A DNA stretch of 64,000 nucleotides from Pseudomonas sp. RIT-PI-AD (lineage in GTDB: Bacteria; Pseudomonadota; Gammaproteobacteria; Pseudomonadales; Pseudomonadaceae): the NCBI RefSeq assembly GCF_025642785.1, contig NZ_JANZKU010000012.1, forward strand, positions 62,001 to 126,000, read 5' to 3'. This document shows positions 48,363 through 56,938 of the stretch, one piece after another. Position 1 is the first letter of the stretch; each line of letters begins with the position of its first letter. A program made the translations under genes and the position numbers. The notes beneath the pieces were generated by a model that had not been told where the DNA came from, did no database searches, and worked only from the letters and a program-made list of their open reading frames with translations.

Positions 48363-48595
48363 TGCGCGCGCCGGGCTCAGACACGCCCGCGCGCAGCTCT
48401 CGACTGTTCAAAATTTGTACGATGCTCCTGGCGGTGAAGAGCCCACTGAGGCGGAGGCTGCGCGCAAGCGTGGTGCGCCGAGCCCCTACGTCAGCCGGAA
48501 TCGGTTGACCTAAGAAACTCGATGGGGCTATGGTTCGCCCGTCGCTGTAAGTCCAGCGGCACGGGATTGGCGTCCCGGTTTACGAGGCGGACACG
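48363..48595. other. Gene-free stretch between cos and the control region
   Basis: About 230 bp without a credible gene. Given its place, it may include terminase-binding sequence right of cos and the promoter for the C4-like RNA. I see no clear -35/-10 pair. Confidence 0.4.
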
Positions 48596-48618
48596 ACCGC
48601 CAATAGAGCGGTTTTTTT
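48596..48618 (+). terminator. Intrinsic terminator upstream of the C4-like RNA
   Basis: A 5-bp stem ACCGC / GCGGT with a 7-base loop, then TTTTTTT. A short but clear rho-independent signal on the plus strand, just before the structured RNA. Confidence 0.7.
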
Positions 48619-48645
48619 GTGTCCGCAGCATGGCAAGCCTGTTAT

Positions 48646-48750
48646 GGGCGGGCCGTGTGTGGGTGCCTTCGGGCACGCCGGCCCTCGTACCGGTACGCCA
48701 ACCCGCACGGTTCCGCTCACCCAAATTGGCGTTTGGGGGCGGGTTGCAAG
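48646..48750 (+). ncRNA. C4-antisense-RNA-like element
   Basis: Starts around GGGCGGGCCGTGTG. GGGCCG (48650-48655) pairs with CGGCCC (48679-48684) around an inner GTGCC-TTCG-GGCAC hairpin. A CGTACCGGTACG palindrome follows, then AACCCGC (48700-48706), complementary to GCGGGTT (48739-48745) near the start of the next gene. This matches the pattern of phage C4 RNAs, which repress the downstream icd/ant-type operon by pairing with its translation start region. It lies just before a small gene and an antirepressor. Confidence 0.6.
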
Positions 48751-48768
48751 CCATACGAGGATTCAATC

Positions 48769-49092
48769 ATGTCGACCTTCTCCCGCACCCTCGCTCGCCT
48801 TGCCGAGCTGCATGCCCACCTTAGCCCGCTGCGCGGCGCCGATAGCGCCGTGCTCAAGGCCAATCACTTCGACGCCCAGCTCGATGAACTCGCGGCTATC
48901 ACCGACGACCTCAAGCGACTCAGAGGCATCGGGCTGGAACTGAGCAACGTGCGTGGCGCGGTTGACATGCTGCTGGAGCTGTTGGATGCGGCGCACAACC
49001 GGAAATTGGATGGTGGCCATTTGCATTGCCTGCTGAAGCCCCTGGTCGGCAAACTAGGCCAGGCCGAAGACGCGCTGGATGAGATCCTATGA
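48769..49092 (+). CDS. Small prophage protein in the icd position
   Basis: A 107-residue helical protein MSTFSRTLARLAELHAHL..., with two helical hairpins and no recognised domain. It lies between the C4-like RNA and the antirepressor, where P1-type immI operons carry icd, whose product blocks cell division; I see no sequence link to Icd. The stop overlaps a possible upstream start of the next gene (ATGA), so expression is coupled. Confidence 0.7.
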   Translation: MSTFSRTLARLAELHAHLSPLRGADSAVLKANHFDAQLDELAAITDDLKRLRGIGLELSNVRGAVDMLLELLDAAHNRKLDGGHLHCLLKPLVGKLGQAEDALDEIL

Positions 49093-49106
49093 AGGGAAGC
49101 CAAAGC

Positions 49107-49940
49107 ATGAACACCGCACCGCAGCTGTTCCCCGTTCCTTTCCACGGGGATACGGTCGTCCTGGTTGGCCAGGACAATGAGCCCTATGTGGCGATGAAGC
49201 CAATAGTCAGCAACATGGGGCTTTCGTGGCAGGGCCAGCAGGAAAAACTGACCGAGCGTTTCAACTCAACTATCAGGGAAATCCTGACAGTTGCGGAGGA
49301 TGGGAAGCAGAGAGGAATGATCTGTTTGCCGCTCAAGAAGCTCCCCGCTTGGCTCTATTCGATCAGCCCCAACAAGGTCGCCCCCGAGCTTCGCGAGAAG
49401 ATCATCCGGTACCAGGAAGAATGCGACGACGCCCTTTGGAACTACTGGACCCAGGGAGTGGCCGAGCGGCCCGGGGCTTCGACCGCTGCCTCGCGCATCG
49501 CCAACCACCGTCTGCGCCTGTCCCTGGCCAAAGAGCTGTACCGCACCCGCGACCAGGAACTGCGGCAGTTGATTCACCAGCAACTGGCCGACGTTTCCAA
49601 TGCGCTGGGCTTGCCAGTACCGGAGCTGGAGAGCATCGGCCGCGCCGCACCCAAGGCGCCAGACGTGGTTGAACCGTTCTGGAAGGCGTTGGCGTTTCTC
49701 GACGGCAAGGGGGTGGACTACAACCACGCGCTGGCCAGCGGCCTGCTGGCGGTGAACCTGCCCGAACTGGCCCGCCTGTTGATCGAGCACGGCCAGCCAC
49801 TGCGCTTCGACAGCACCCTGCGCCAGGGACTGTGGCAAAGCACCGCCCCGCGCTGCCTGCATAAGAACCGCGTGATACATAGCCGGCTGACGGATAAGGC
49901 GATTCGCTGCTGGGTATTCGTGCGGCCATTGGGAAGCTAG
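49107..49940 (+). CDS. Phage antirepressor (P22_AR_N domain)
   Basis: A 277-residue protein with the P22_AR_N domain (PVPFHGDTVVLVGQDNEPYVAMKPIVSNMGLSWQGQQEKL... LPAWLYSISPNKVAPELREKIIRYQEECDDALWNYWTQG) in the first 130 residues and a divergent C-terminal half. Antirepressors bind and disable the phage repressor, switching to lytic growth. I start at MNTAPQLF with an AGGGAAG site; an ATG 18 bases earlier overlaps the preceding stop. Control by the C4-like RNA is inferred from position. Confidence 0.88.
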   Translation: MNTAPQLFPVPFHGDTVVLVGQDNEPYVAMKPIVSNMGLSWQGQQEKLTERFNSTIREILTVAEDGKQRGMICLPLKKLPAWLYSISPNKVAPELREKIIRYQEECDDALWNYWTQGVAERPGASTAASRIANHRLRLSLAKELYRTRDQELRQLIHQQLADVSNALGLPVPELESIGRAAPKAPDVVEPFWKALAFLDGKGVDYNHALASGLLAVNLPELARLLIEHGQPLRFDSTLRQGLWQSTAPRCLHKNRVIHSRLTDKAIRCWVFVRPLGS

Positions 49941-50048
49941 CCGTACACATGGCCATGGATGCTCAAGGGAAAATCCTTTCGTAACAGCCTTATATCTATG
50001 AAAACTTGGCTTGGAAGGCAGGTCTGAATTAACTAAGGGGCACCTAAT

Positions 50049-50618
50049 TTGAAACCCAAACTACAATCCGACCCTTTAATCCTTAGTAGCTATAAAGAAG
50101 CTGTCTTTGACGCCACTCTTATGGAGGCAATAAGTTCAAGAGATATCAAGGAGCCTGGGAGCCTGCGTATACGAGAAATCGACCTAGAAGCGATTTCAGA
50201 TTATGAGACTTGGTTAAATTCTGAGTATGATTTTGGTTGGGAGCGAGTGCCGAAATGGAAGAGAAGAGATCCTAAGGCGCTAGATATTGCTTTATGGCAC
50301 GGTGAAAAGCTGGGCGGCCTTTGCTATGCATCACCAAAAGATAGCCGTGAAAAAATGCTAGTTCTGTATCTACAAAGGAACCCTGATAAGTCTCTTCCAA
50401 CCGCTGGTCATGTCGCGTGGATTTGCCTGACAGCAGTGAGGTTTTACGGTGTACTTTTAGACTTGAAATGGGTAGTAGTCAAAGATCCTCTTCCCGAAGC
50501 CCGTCACGTTTATGAGAGACATTATTTCAAAAACGTCCCCGGGGTAGGTCTTGCCTATGATCTAGAGCAGGACTACGCTGACATCGAAAAGGAGGCTGAA
50601 AATGAGCGAAAAAACTGA
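50049..50618 (+). CDS. GNAT-fold-like protein in AT-rich cargo module
   Basis: A 189-residue protein from a TTG start with AAGGGG upstream (first internal ATG at codon 25). GC is far below its neighbours. The centre reads LRIREIDLEAISDYETWLN, ALWHGEKLGGLCYAS, LVLYLQRNP, HVAWICLTAVRFYGVLLDLKWVVVKDPLPEARHVYERHYF, which fits the beta4-alpha3-beta5-alpha4 order of an acetyltransferase-like fold, though a clear R/Q-x-x-G-x-G/A loop is missing. It overlaps the next gene by 17 bases. Candidates are a phage-exclusion protein or toxin. The position is a known P2-family cargo slot. Confidence 0.6.
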   Translation: MKPKLQSDPLILSSYKEAVFDATLMEAISSRDIKEPGSLRIREIDLEAISDYETWLNSEYDFGWERVPKWKRRDPKALDIALWHGEKLGGLCYASPKDSREKMLVLYLQRNPDKSLPTAGHVAWICLTAVRFYGVLLDLKWVVVKDPLPEARHVYERHYFKNVPGVGLAYDLEQDYADIEKEAENERKN

Positions 50619-50823
50619 TAGAGCTTCGAGAGCAAAACAAGCTAAGGCGCTGGCAGCCGAGCGACTTGAACACTTGCGCTCAGCTACGGCGTATCGCAGC
50701 CTTCATACTGCTGATGGTGTGAGAGCTTCTCTTGAGATGGAGGGGTCGGCTTTTGCTGGAAAGCCTAAAAAGCAATCAGGAATCATCTTGAGAGGCTTCT
50801 CAACGGTTAAGGCAACCAGCTAA
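50602..50823 (+). CDS. Small basic partner protein of the cargo module
   Basis: A 73-residue basic protein with a perfect AAGGAGG ribosome site inside the upstream gene. The first half is a helix rich in Lys/Arg/Ala (RASRAKQAKALAAERLEHLR) and the second half is flexible. I recognise no family. The overlap and strong ribosome site suggest it is made in step with, or in excess of, the GNAT-like protein, as an antitoxin or partner would be. It ends 21 bp from the convergent portal gene. Confidence 0.6.
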   Translation: MSEKTDRASRAKQAKALAAERLEHLRSATAYRSLHTADGVRASLEMEGSAFAGKPKKQSGIILRGFSTVKATS

Positions 50824-50844
50824 CTCTGGAGGCTCTAGTACCAT

Positions 50845-51873
50845 TCAGTACAGACTCCTAAATTTCACCAACTCATCCCCCGCCCACTCGTTCACCTGCT
50901 GGAGCCTAGCCTGCACCGGCTCCAGCTCGTTCTGCGCGTACACCTCGGCGGCGTCCCGGATCGAGCCGAACCCGCCGGCGTTCTGCGGGACGATCCCCAT
51001 CAGCTGCGGCGGTATCCGTAGCGCGGCCAGCAGGTCGTCACGGGACAGGTTCTTGATCGAGGCGAACTCGTCCTTCGCCGCCACCTCCGACACCGGGATG
51101 ACCTGGATGCCTTCCTTCTTCCCGTTGGGCGCGTAGACGAACAGGTTGCGGAAATTCCCCGGTCCCTTCGCTTCCTTCATCGCCTTGCGCAAATCGTCGA
51201 TATCGGCCTGGTCCTGGGCCGCGTCGGTCATGTAGAGGATGAAGCCAGCGTGTGAGCCGTTTTCGTAGTATTTCCGCCGGAACAGCGTCGCGGCCTCGTT
51301 GAGCAGCGCCGATTGCAGCGCCGACACCCACTCGGGCATGCCGTAGATTTCCTGGTCGATATCGGCCTCGCGCAGCTGGCACACCGTGCCCGGGTCGAAC
51401 AGGTGCTCGTTCTGCCAGCCGGCCACCTGGTAGAACTCACCCTCCCGCCCGACCCGCATGTACTTCGCCAGCAGCGGCTCGAACCGGATCGGCGAGCCCA
51501 GCACCGATCGGCGTTGCTCCAGGTAGCCGTTGCCCGACCACAGCCAGTCCATGGTCAACTGCTCGAACGCGGCGCGGGACAGCCGAGGGTGGGGGACGAA
51601 GGTGCGGGCGAGCATGTTGCGCTTGAACGCGAGGCCGGACCCTAGGTGGACCGCCGCACGTGTCGAGCGGGCCAAGCCATCGAGCGACAGGGGCGGTTCG
51701 TACCAGCGGCCGTTGAACCAGCACTCCAGGTAGTCGAAGATCCCGCGCCCGCCCAGGACCGGGGTCGGTTCCCCGAAGGTGAACGCCTGCATGCCGCCCG
51801 GCTGGGCTACAGCGGGGGGTGTCGCTACCTGGGAATGCACTGCAGCCTGCCGGCCGCGTTTATGCTTGCTCAT
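50845..51873 (-). CDS. Q: Portal protein (P2 gpQ)
   Basis: A 342-residue P2-family portal. FTFGEPTPVLGGRGIFDYLECWFNGRWYEPP at the start, WLWSGNGYLEQRRSVLG, QEIYGMPEWVSALQSALLNEAATLFRRKYYENGSHAGFILY, and IPPQLMGIVPQNAGGFGSIRDAAEVYAQNELEPVQAR are hallmark segments. It forms the dodecameric DNA entry channel. It is coupled to the terminase gene by TGATG and both read leftward, the P2 arrangement. Confidence 0.96.
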   Translation of the reverse strand: MSKHKRGRQAAVHSQVATPPAVAQPGGMQAFTFGEPTPVLGGRGIFDYLECWFNGRWYEPPLSLDGLARSTRAAVHLGSGLAFKRNMLARTFVPHPRLSRAAFEQLTMDWLWSGNGYLEQRRSVLGSPIRFEPLLAKYMRVGREGEFYQVAGWQNEHLFDPGTVCQLREADIDQEIYGMPEWVSALQSALLNEAATLFRRKYYENGSHAGFILYMTDAAQDQADIDDLRKAMKEAKGPGNFRNLFVYAPNGKKEGIQVIPVSEVAAKDEFASIKNLSRDDLLAALRIPPQLMGIVPQNAGGFGSIRDAAEVYAQNELEPVQARLQQVNEWAGDELVKFRSLY

Positions 51874-53630
51874 CAGAAAATCTCCATGCGCCCGGTGTTG
51901 GCCGTGGTCGTGCCTTCGAGCGGTTCGTTGTGAAGGGCGTGGAACAGCGCCCAGGCCAGGTCGGCGTGGCCGGTCTCGTCGGTCCGTCCCGCGGTGTAGG
52001 TGAATTGGCGACCGCTGGCGGTGACCGTTTTGCGAATCGCCATCAGCGATTGGGCGATGTCAGTCCAGCCGGCATCGAACTCCAGCCGTCCCTTGTGGAT
52101 GACGTCCCACGCCTTCATCACCAGTCGGGTTTTCACCTCGGGCGAGTAGCTGAAGGTGGTCAGCCCAGGGAAGAACTGGCGGACCAACTGGGCCACGCCG
52201 CTGCCCATGCCGGTTGTGTCGATGCCGATATAGGTGACCCAGTAGCGCCTGGTGATCTGGCGGATCATCTCGGCTTGGGCACCGAAATCCATGCCGCGGA
52301 ACTGGTGACGTTCCAGCACCCGGAATTTCCCACCCGGGACCAGGGGCGGTGCGACCACCACCAGGCCGGCGGAGTCGCCGGTTTCGGCCGGGTCGTAGCC
52401 GACCCATACGGCGCGGTCGCCGAATGGGCGCGAAGCAAACGGCTTGTAGTCCTCCCCCCATTCGATCCACGAATCGACCATGCAGGGCTGAAGCATCGCC
52501 AGGGGGAAAATGCTCGCGCCATCGTCGACGAAGTCGCACATGAGCAGGTTCGAGAAGGCCAGCGGGCTGTACTCCCGGCGCAGCTCTTCAATGTCGAACA
52601 GGTCGCAGCCGCCGCGCTCCGCGTCCAGGATGGTCACGATCTGCCGCCACATCTGGTCTTCACATAGCCGGCCGCCTTGGAGGGCGGAGTGGGAAACGTC
52701 GACCTTGAGGTGCTGCGCGGCGGGCTTGCCCTTGTTGAACCGCTCGCCGGTCCAGAACGAATAGGCTTCGTGGGCCATGCTGCTGGGTGTGGAGAAGTAG
52801 GTCTTCCGCCATTTCTTGTGCATGGCCATGCCCGAGGCCACTTTGTTCAGTTCCTCGAACTTGAACGTCCAGAAGAATTCGTCGAAGTAGAAATTCCCGT
52901 GGTAGCCCTGGGCGGTGCGGGCGTTGGTGCCGAGGAAATACAGCTCAGCCCCATTGGGCAGCACGATGGGATCGCCGGACAGCTCGACGCCGATCACCTC
53001 CCGACAAAACGCCTGGATATACCCCCGAAACAGATAGGCCTGGTTCTTCGAGGCGGACAGAAAAATCTGATTCCTTCCCGTCAGCAGGGCGTCTAGAAGC
53101 GCCTCGCGGGCGAAATACCAGGTGGCGCCGATCTGGCGGGACTTCAGGATGACCCGGGTGCGTAGGCTCCCCGCGCGATACCAGTCCTTCTGATAGTCGA
53201 AACAGCTGTCGAGGAAGGCCTCGTTCAGCAGCTCGATCTGCTCTTCGCTGATATCGTTTTTCGGTGAGCGCTTCTTCGGTCCTTCGTTGCGCTTGGCCAG
53301 GTTCGGGTTGAGGTCGGTCTCCGTACCGCCACCCTGGAATCTCTGTATCCGCGCCTGCCGCTCAAGCTGCCGGTGCAGCAGGTCAATTTCCTTGAAGTCG
53401 CCGCCGCTCTTCTGCTCCTTCAGGATGAGCTGGACCAGGCGTGCCTCCAGCGCCCCGCCGATCCGCTCCACATTGTCCGCCCGGTCCCACTCGTCGCGGG
53501 TCTTCCAGGCGTGCAGGGTTTTCTCCTTCTCGCCCAGATAGTCGGCAATGTCGGTCACCCGCCAGCCAGTCCAGTACAGGAACTTGGCGTGGCGGCGGTT
53601 ATCCATTGTTGGGCGTTGGGTCTCGTTCAT
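51873..53630 (-). CDS. P: Terminase ATPase subunit (P2 gpP)
   Basis: A 585-residue large terminase. An N-terminal helix-turn-helix-like region (YWTGWRVTDIADYLGEKEKTLHAWKTRDEW) recognises DNA. The ATPase has the P2-type Walker A LKSRQIGATWYFAREALL and Walker B NFYFDEFFW. The nuclease-fold half has VWVGYDPAETGDSAGLVVVAPP and YIGIDTTGMGSGVAQLV, plus DETGHADLAWALFHAL near the end. With gpM it cuts cos and packages DNA. The gene faces left, divergent from O across 156 bp. Confidence 0.96.
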   Translation of the reverse strand: MNETQRPTMDNRRHAKFLYWTGWRVTDIADYLGEKEKTLHAWKTRDEWDRADNVERIGGALEARLVQLILKEQKSGGDFKEIDLLHRQLERQARIQRFQGGGTETDLNPNLAKRNEGPKKRSPKNDISEEQIELLNEAFLDSCFDYQKDWYRAGSLRTRVILKSRQIGATWYFAREALLDALLTGRNQIFLSASKNQAYLFRGYIQAFCREVIGVELSGDPIVLPNGAELYFLGTNARTAQGYHGNFYFDEFFWTFKFEELNKVASGMAMHKKWRKTYFSTPSSMAHEAYSFWTGERFNKGKPAAQHLKVDVSHSALQGGRLCEDQMWRQIVTILDAERGGCDLFDIEELRREYSPLAFSNLLMCDFVDDGASIFPLAMLQPCMVDSWIEWGEDYKPFASRPFGDRAVWVGYDPAETGDSAGLVVVAPPLVPGGKFRVLERHQFRGMDFGAQAEMIRQITRRYWVTYIGIDTTGMGSGVAQLVRQFFPGLTTFSYSPEVKTRLVMKAWDVIHKGRLEFDAGWTDIAQSLMAIRKTVTASGRQFTYTAGRTDETGHADLAWALFHALHNEPLEGTTTANTGRMEIF

Positions 53631-53786
53631 GGCGGCGATGCTGCCGCCCCGGCCGGCCGCCGCCGAGCGGCCCTACTTGTACGCCGTCCCCCTACACACC
53701 CCCCTCATTGCTGGGCCGCGCGCGCGTCCCGACCATGCCCCTCATCGCCACGCACCCTGCGTTACCGATTCGAGGACCCCCACGGC

Positions 53787-54614
53787 ATGAGCAAGAATTT
53801 CCGCAGCACCTGGTTCCGCGTCGCCGTCGAAGGCGGCACCACCGACAAGCGCAAGATCGAGCGAAAATGGCTGGAACAGGCGGCCAAAAACTTCAACCGC
53901 GCCACCTACGGCGCCCGCGTCTGGCTGGAGCACCTGCGCGGCACCATGCCGGACGGTCCGTTCAAGGCCTACGGTGACGTCCTGTCGCTGAAGGCGGAGG
54001 AAGTGGATATCGCGGGCACCAAGCGCCTCGGCCTGTTCGCCCAGATCGAGCCCACCGACGACCTGGTCGCCATGAACAAGGCGAAGCAGAAGCTCTACAC
54101 CTCCATCGAAATCGACCCGAGCTTCGCCGATACCGGCGAGGCCTACATGGTCGGGCTGGGGGTCACCGACTCCCCGGCCAGCCTGGGCACCGACGTGCTG
54201 GCCTTCAGCGCGCAGAACCCCGACAGCAGCCCCTTCCGCGACCGCCATTTCTCCGCGGACTCCATGTTCACCGAGGCGCTGGAGACCCGCCTGGAATTCG
54301 AGCAGGTGGAGCCCGGCATCGGGGTGCAGTTGCTGGGCAAGGTCCAGGAATTGTTGCGCGGCAAGGCCAAGAGCGAGACCGAGTTCACCGCCGTCAGCGG
54401 CGCCGTGGAAGCCCTCGCCGAACACGGCCGGACCCTGGCCGACCAATTCGCCGCCGAGCAGAGCAAAACCCAGGACCTCAGCACCCAGGTCTCGACGCTT
54501 CGCACCGAGCTGGCCGACCTGAAAACCAGCCTGGGCAAGATCCAGGACTTCACGCAGACCAAGCGCCCGGTGATTTCGGGCGGCGGCAGTGGCCAGCCAG
54601 TGACCGACTGCTGA
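53787..54614 (+). CDS. O: Capsid scaffold and protease (P2 gpO)
   Basis: A 275-residue S73-family scaffold/protease. The catalytic residues align with P2 gpO: Asp20 (GGTTDKR), His49 (WLEHLRG) and Ser106 (YTSIEID). YGDVLSLKAEE and SPASLGTDVL are conserved. The C-terminal half is a coiled coil that acts as scaffold. It processes the N and Q proteins during head assembly. I start at MSKNFRSTWFRVAVEG. Confidence 0.95.
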   Translation: MSKNFRSTWFRVAVEGGTTDKRKIERKWLEQAAKNFNRATYGARVWLEHLRGTMPDGPFKAYGDVLSLKAEEVDIAGTKRLGLFAQIEPTDDLVAMNKAKQKLYTSIEIDPSFADTGEAYMVGLGVTDSPASLGTDVLAFSAQNPDSSPFRDRHFSADSMFTEALETRLEFEQVEPGIGVQLLGKVQELLRGKAKSETEFTAVSGAVEALAEHGRTLADQFAAEQSKTQDLSTQVSTLRTELADLKTSLGKIQDFTQTKRPVISGGGSGQPVTDC

Positions 54615-54646
54615 CTCCCGACTACCGAAGAGCCCAAGGAACCACC

Positions 54647-55657
54647 ATGCGCAACGAAACCAGAGTTCTCTTCAACGCCTACCTGCAGCAGCTGGCGCAG
54701 CTGCACGGCGTTGCCGACGTCACCACGAAATTCGCCACCGCTCCCAGTGTCACCCAGACCCTGGAAACCCGCATTCAGGAGTCGAGCGACTTCCTCAAGC
54801 GGATCAACATCTACGGCGTGACCGAACAGATGGGCGAAAAGATCGGCCTGGGTGTCACCGGGCCGCTGGCCGGTACTACCGACACCGATACCCAGGAGCG
54901 CGAAACCCGCGATATCAGCAGCCTCGACAGTCGCGGGTACGCCTGCACCCAGACCAACTACGACACCCACATCAAGTATTCCAAGCTGGATGCCTGGGCG
55001 AAATTCCCGGATTTCCAGGCGCGCATTCGTGACGCCATCATCAAGCTGATGGCCCTCAACCGGATCATGATCGGTTGGAACGGCACCAGCCGCGCCAAGA
55101 CCTCCAATCCCACCACCAACCCTCTGTTGCAGGACGTGAACATCGGCTGGCTGCAGAAAATGCGCAGCGAAAACGCCGCCCGGGTGCTGGATGAAATCAA
55201 GCAGGGCAGCGACAAGATCGAGGTGGGTGCGGGTGGCGACTTCGCCAACCTCGACGCCTTGGTGTTCAGCATGGTGTCGGAGCTGATCGAGCCCTGGTAT
55301 CAGGAGGACTCCGAGCTGGTGGTGATCTGCGGGCGCCACCTGCTGGCGGACAAATACTTCCCGATCATCAACAAGATCCAGGCCCCAACCGAGATGCTCG
55401 CGGCTGACATCGTCACCAGCCAGAAGCGCATCGGCAACCTGCCGGCAGTGCGCGTACCGCACTTCCCGCCCAAGGCGCTGATGGTCACCCGACTGGATAA
55501 CCTCTCGCTCTACTGGCAGGAGGGCACCCGCCGCCGCACCGTTGTGGACAACGCCAAGCGTGACCGCATCGAGAACTACGAGTCGGTGAACGAGGCCTAC
55601 GTGGTCGAGGACCTGGGCTGCGCGGCGCTGGCTGAAAACATCGAGATCAAGCCATGA
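54647..55657 (+). CDS. N: Major capsid protein (P2 gpN)
   Basis: A 336-residue capsid precursor of the P2 family. MRNETRVLFNAYLQQLAQLHGV at the start, ESSDFLKRINIYGVTEQMGEKIGLGV, TDTDTQERETRDISSLDSRGYACTQTNYDTHIKYSKLDAWA, MIGWNGTSRA, and RRRTVVDNAKRDRIENYESVNEAYVVED are diagnostic. Trimming by gpO is expected after the first ~30 residues. It overlaps M by ATGA. Confidence 0.97.
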   Translation: MRNETRVLFNAYLQQLAQLHGVADVTTKFATAPSVTQTLETRIQESSDFLKRINIYGVTEQMGEKIGLGVTGPLAGTTDTDTQERETRDISSLDSRGYACTQTNYDTHIKYSKLDAWAKFPDFQARIRDAIIKLMALNRIMIGWNGTSRAKTSNPTTNPLLQDVNIGWLQKMRSENAARVLDEIKQGSDKIEVGAGGDFANLDALVFSMVSELIEPWYQEDSELVVICGRHLLADKYFPIINKIQAPTEMLAADIVTSQKRIGNLPAVRVPHFPPKALMVTRLDNLSLYWQEGTRRRTVVDNAKRDRIENYESVNEAYVVEDLGCAALAENIEIKP

Positions 55658-56373
55658 ACCCTTGCCGCGCTCATTTCCTACGTGTCACCGCCGCCCTGGA
55701 GGCGGCGGCCAGCGACCCGGGCACCTCCATGGAAGGCGCCACGTCCTACGAGCTGCAACTGCATCAGCTGATCCAGGATCGTCTGCGCCTGAAGCAGGTG
55801 CAGTCGAACCAAGCCAAGGCAGAGCTTAAACGCCAGCTCTTGGTTCACCACGCCGACTATGTGCAGGGCGTGATCGAGGCCGGCCGGGGCGCACAGGACG
55901 AAGTGGTCACCACCGTCATGCTCTGGCGCATCGACGCCGGTGACTACCCTGGCGCCCTCGACGTTGTGGCGTATGTGTTGCAACACGGGTTGCCGATGCC
56001 GGATCGGTTCAATCGCACCACCGGTTGCCTGGTAGCCGAGGAAATTGCCGAGGCAGCGCTTAAGGCGCAAAAGGCCGGTGACACCTTCCCTCTGGCCATC
56101 CTGCACCGCACCGCCGAGCTGACCGAGGGCCAGGACATGCCCGACGAGGTACGCGCCAAGCTGCTGCTCGCCACGGGTCGCGCAACCCTGCAAGGGCTGA
56201 CCGAGGATGCCCCCGGCCAGCCCGGGCAGATCCAGGCGGGCATCGACCTGCTGAAAAGCGCCATCGATCGCCATAGCACCTGCGGTGGCAAGAAAGACCT
56301 GGACGGCGCGGAGCGGTTGCTGAAGAAGCACACCGAGCGCCAGGAAAAAGAACACGCCGCCACTGGCGGCTAA
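55654..56373 (+). CDS. M: Terminase endonuclease subunit (P2 gpM)
   Basis: A 239-residue small terminase subunit with YELQLHQLIQDRLRLKQVQSNQAKAELKRQLL, VQGVIEAGRGAQDEVVTTVMLWRIDAGDYPGALDVVAYVLQHGLPMPDRFNRTTGCLVAEEIAE, the P2 gpM core that carries the cos-cutting activity. It is coupled to N. Confidence 0.93.
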   Translation: MNPCRAHFLRVTAALEAAASDPGTSMEGATSYELQLHQLIQDRLRLKQVQSNQAKAELKRQLLVHHADYVQGVIEAGRGAQDEVVTTVMLWRIDAGDYPGALDVVAYVLQHGLPMPDRFNRTTGCLVAEEIAEAALKAQKAGDTFPLAILHRTAELTEGQDMPDEVRAKLLLATGRATLQGLTEDAPGQPGQIQAGIDLLKSAIDRHSTCGGKKDLDGAERLLKKHTERQEKEHAATGG

Positions 56374-56476
56374 CCGAGCGGTCCCCCGCAACCCCGGCGG
56401 CTCGGGGCTGATCACGGGTTTACTTCCTTTTCCCTGTGTGACGCCCCGACCACCGCCGACCTATTCGAGCCTGAGC

Positions 56477-56938
56477 ATGAGCGGATTTATCGCTGGCGCC
56501 CCCGTGCCCGCCAGCCACATCAACAGCGACCCCTACTGGCCCAGCGTCGACCTGGAGACGGTGCGGGCCGCCCTGCGGATCGACGCCAGCGTGACCGAAG
56601 CGCGGCTCGAAACCGCGGTCGTCGCCGCCATGATCGAGGTCAACCGCGGCCTCGCGGAATGGCGCGCCGCCCAGCAGGCCCAGGGCTACGCCAGCCTGGA
56701 CCAGGTGCCCGCCGAGCCGATCAACGGCATCTCCGGCCTGGTGCACCTGTACCTGCGAGCCGTCCAGGCCGGCGCCGGTGCGGAGATCATCGAACGCTAC
56801 CGCGGCTACGACACCACCAACAGCGGCGAGCGCAACGCCGAGGCCATCCAGGACCTACGCGACGAATACCGGCGCGACCAGCGCTGGGCGCTCAGCGACC
56901 TGGTGGGCCGCCGCCGTATGACCGTGGAGCTGATCTGA
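56477..56938 (+). CDS. L: Head completion/stabilization protein (P2 gpL)
   Basis: A 153-residue head completion protein: SDPYWPSVDLETVRAALRIDASVTEARLETAVVAAMIEVNRGLAEWRAAQ, with YRRDQRWALSDLVGRRRMTVELI at the end, matches the P2 gpL family. It stabilises filled heads. It shares a base with gpX (TGATG). I start at MSGFIAGAPVP. Confidence 0.92.
   Translation: MSGFIAGAPVPASHINSDPYWPSVDLETVRAALRIDASVTEARLETAVVAAMIEVNRGLAEWRAAQQAQGYASLDQVPAEPINGISGLVHLYLRAVQAGAGAEIIERYRGYDTTNSGERNAEAIQDLRDEYRRDQRWALSDLVGRRRMTVELI

Noticed and set aside
48491-48766. Short frames on both strands over the C4-like element
   Set aside because: Composition and overlap with strong RNA structure argue for a noncoding element rather than a protein gene.
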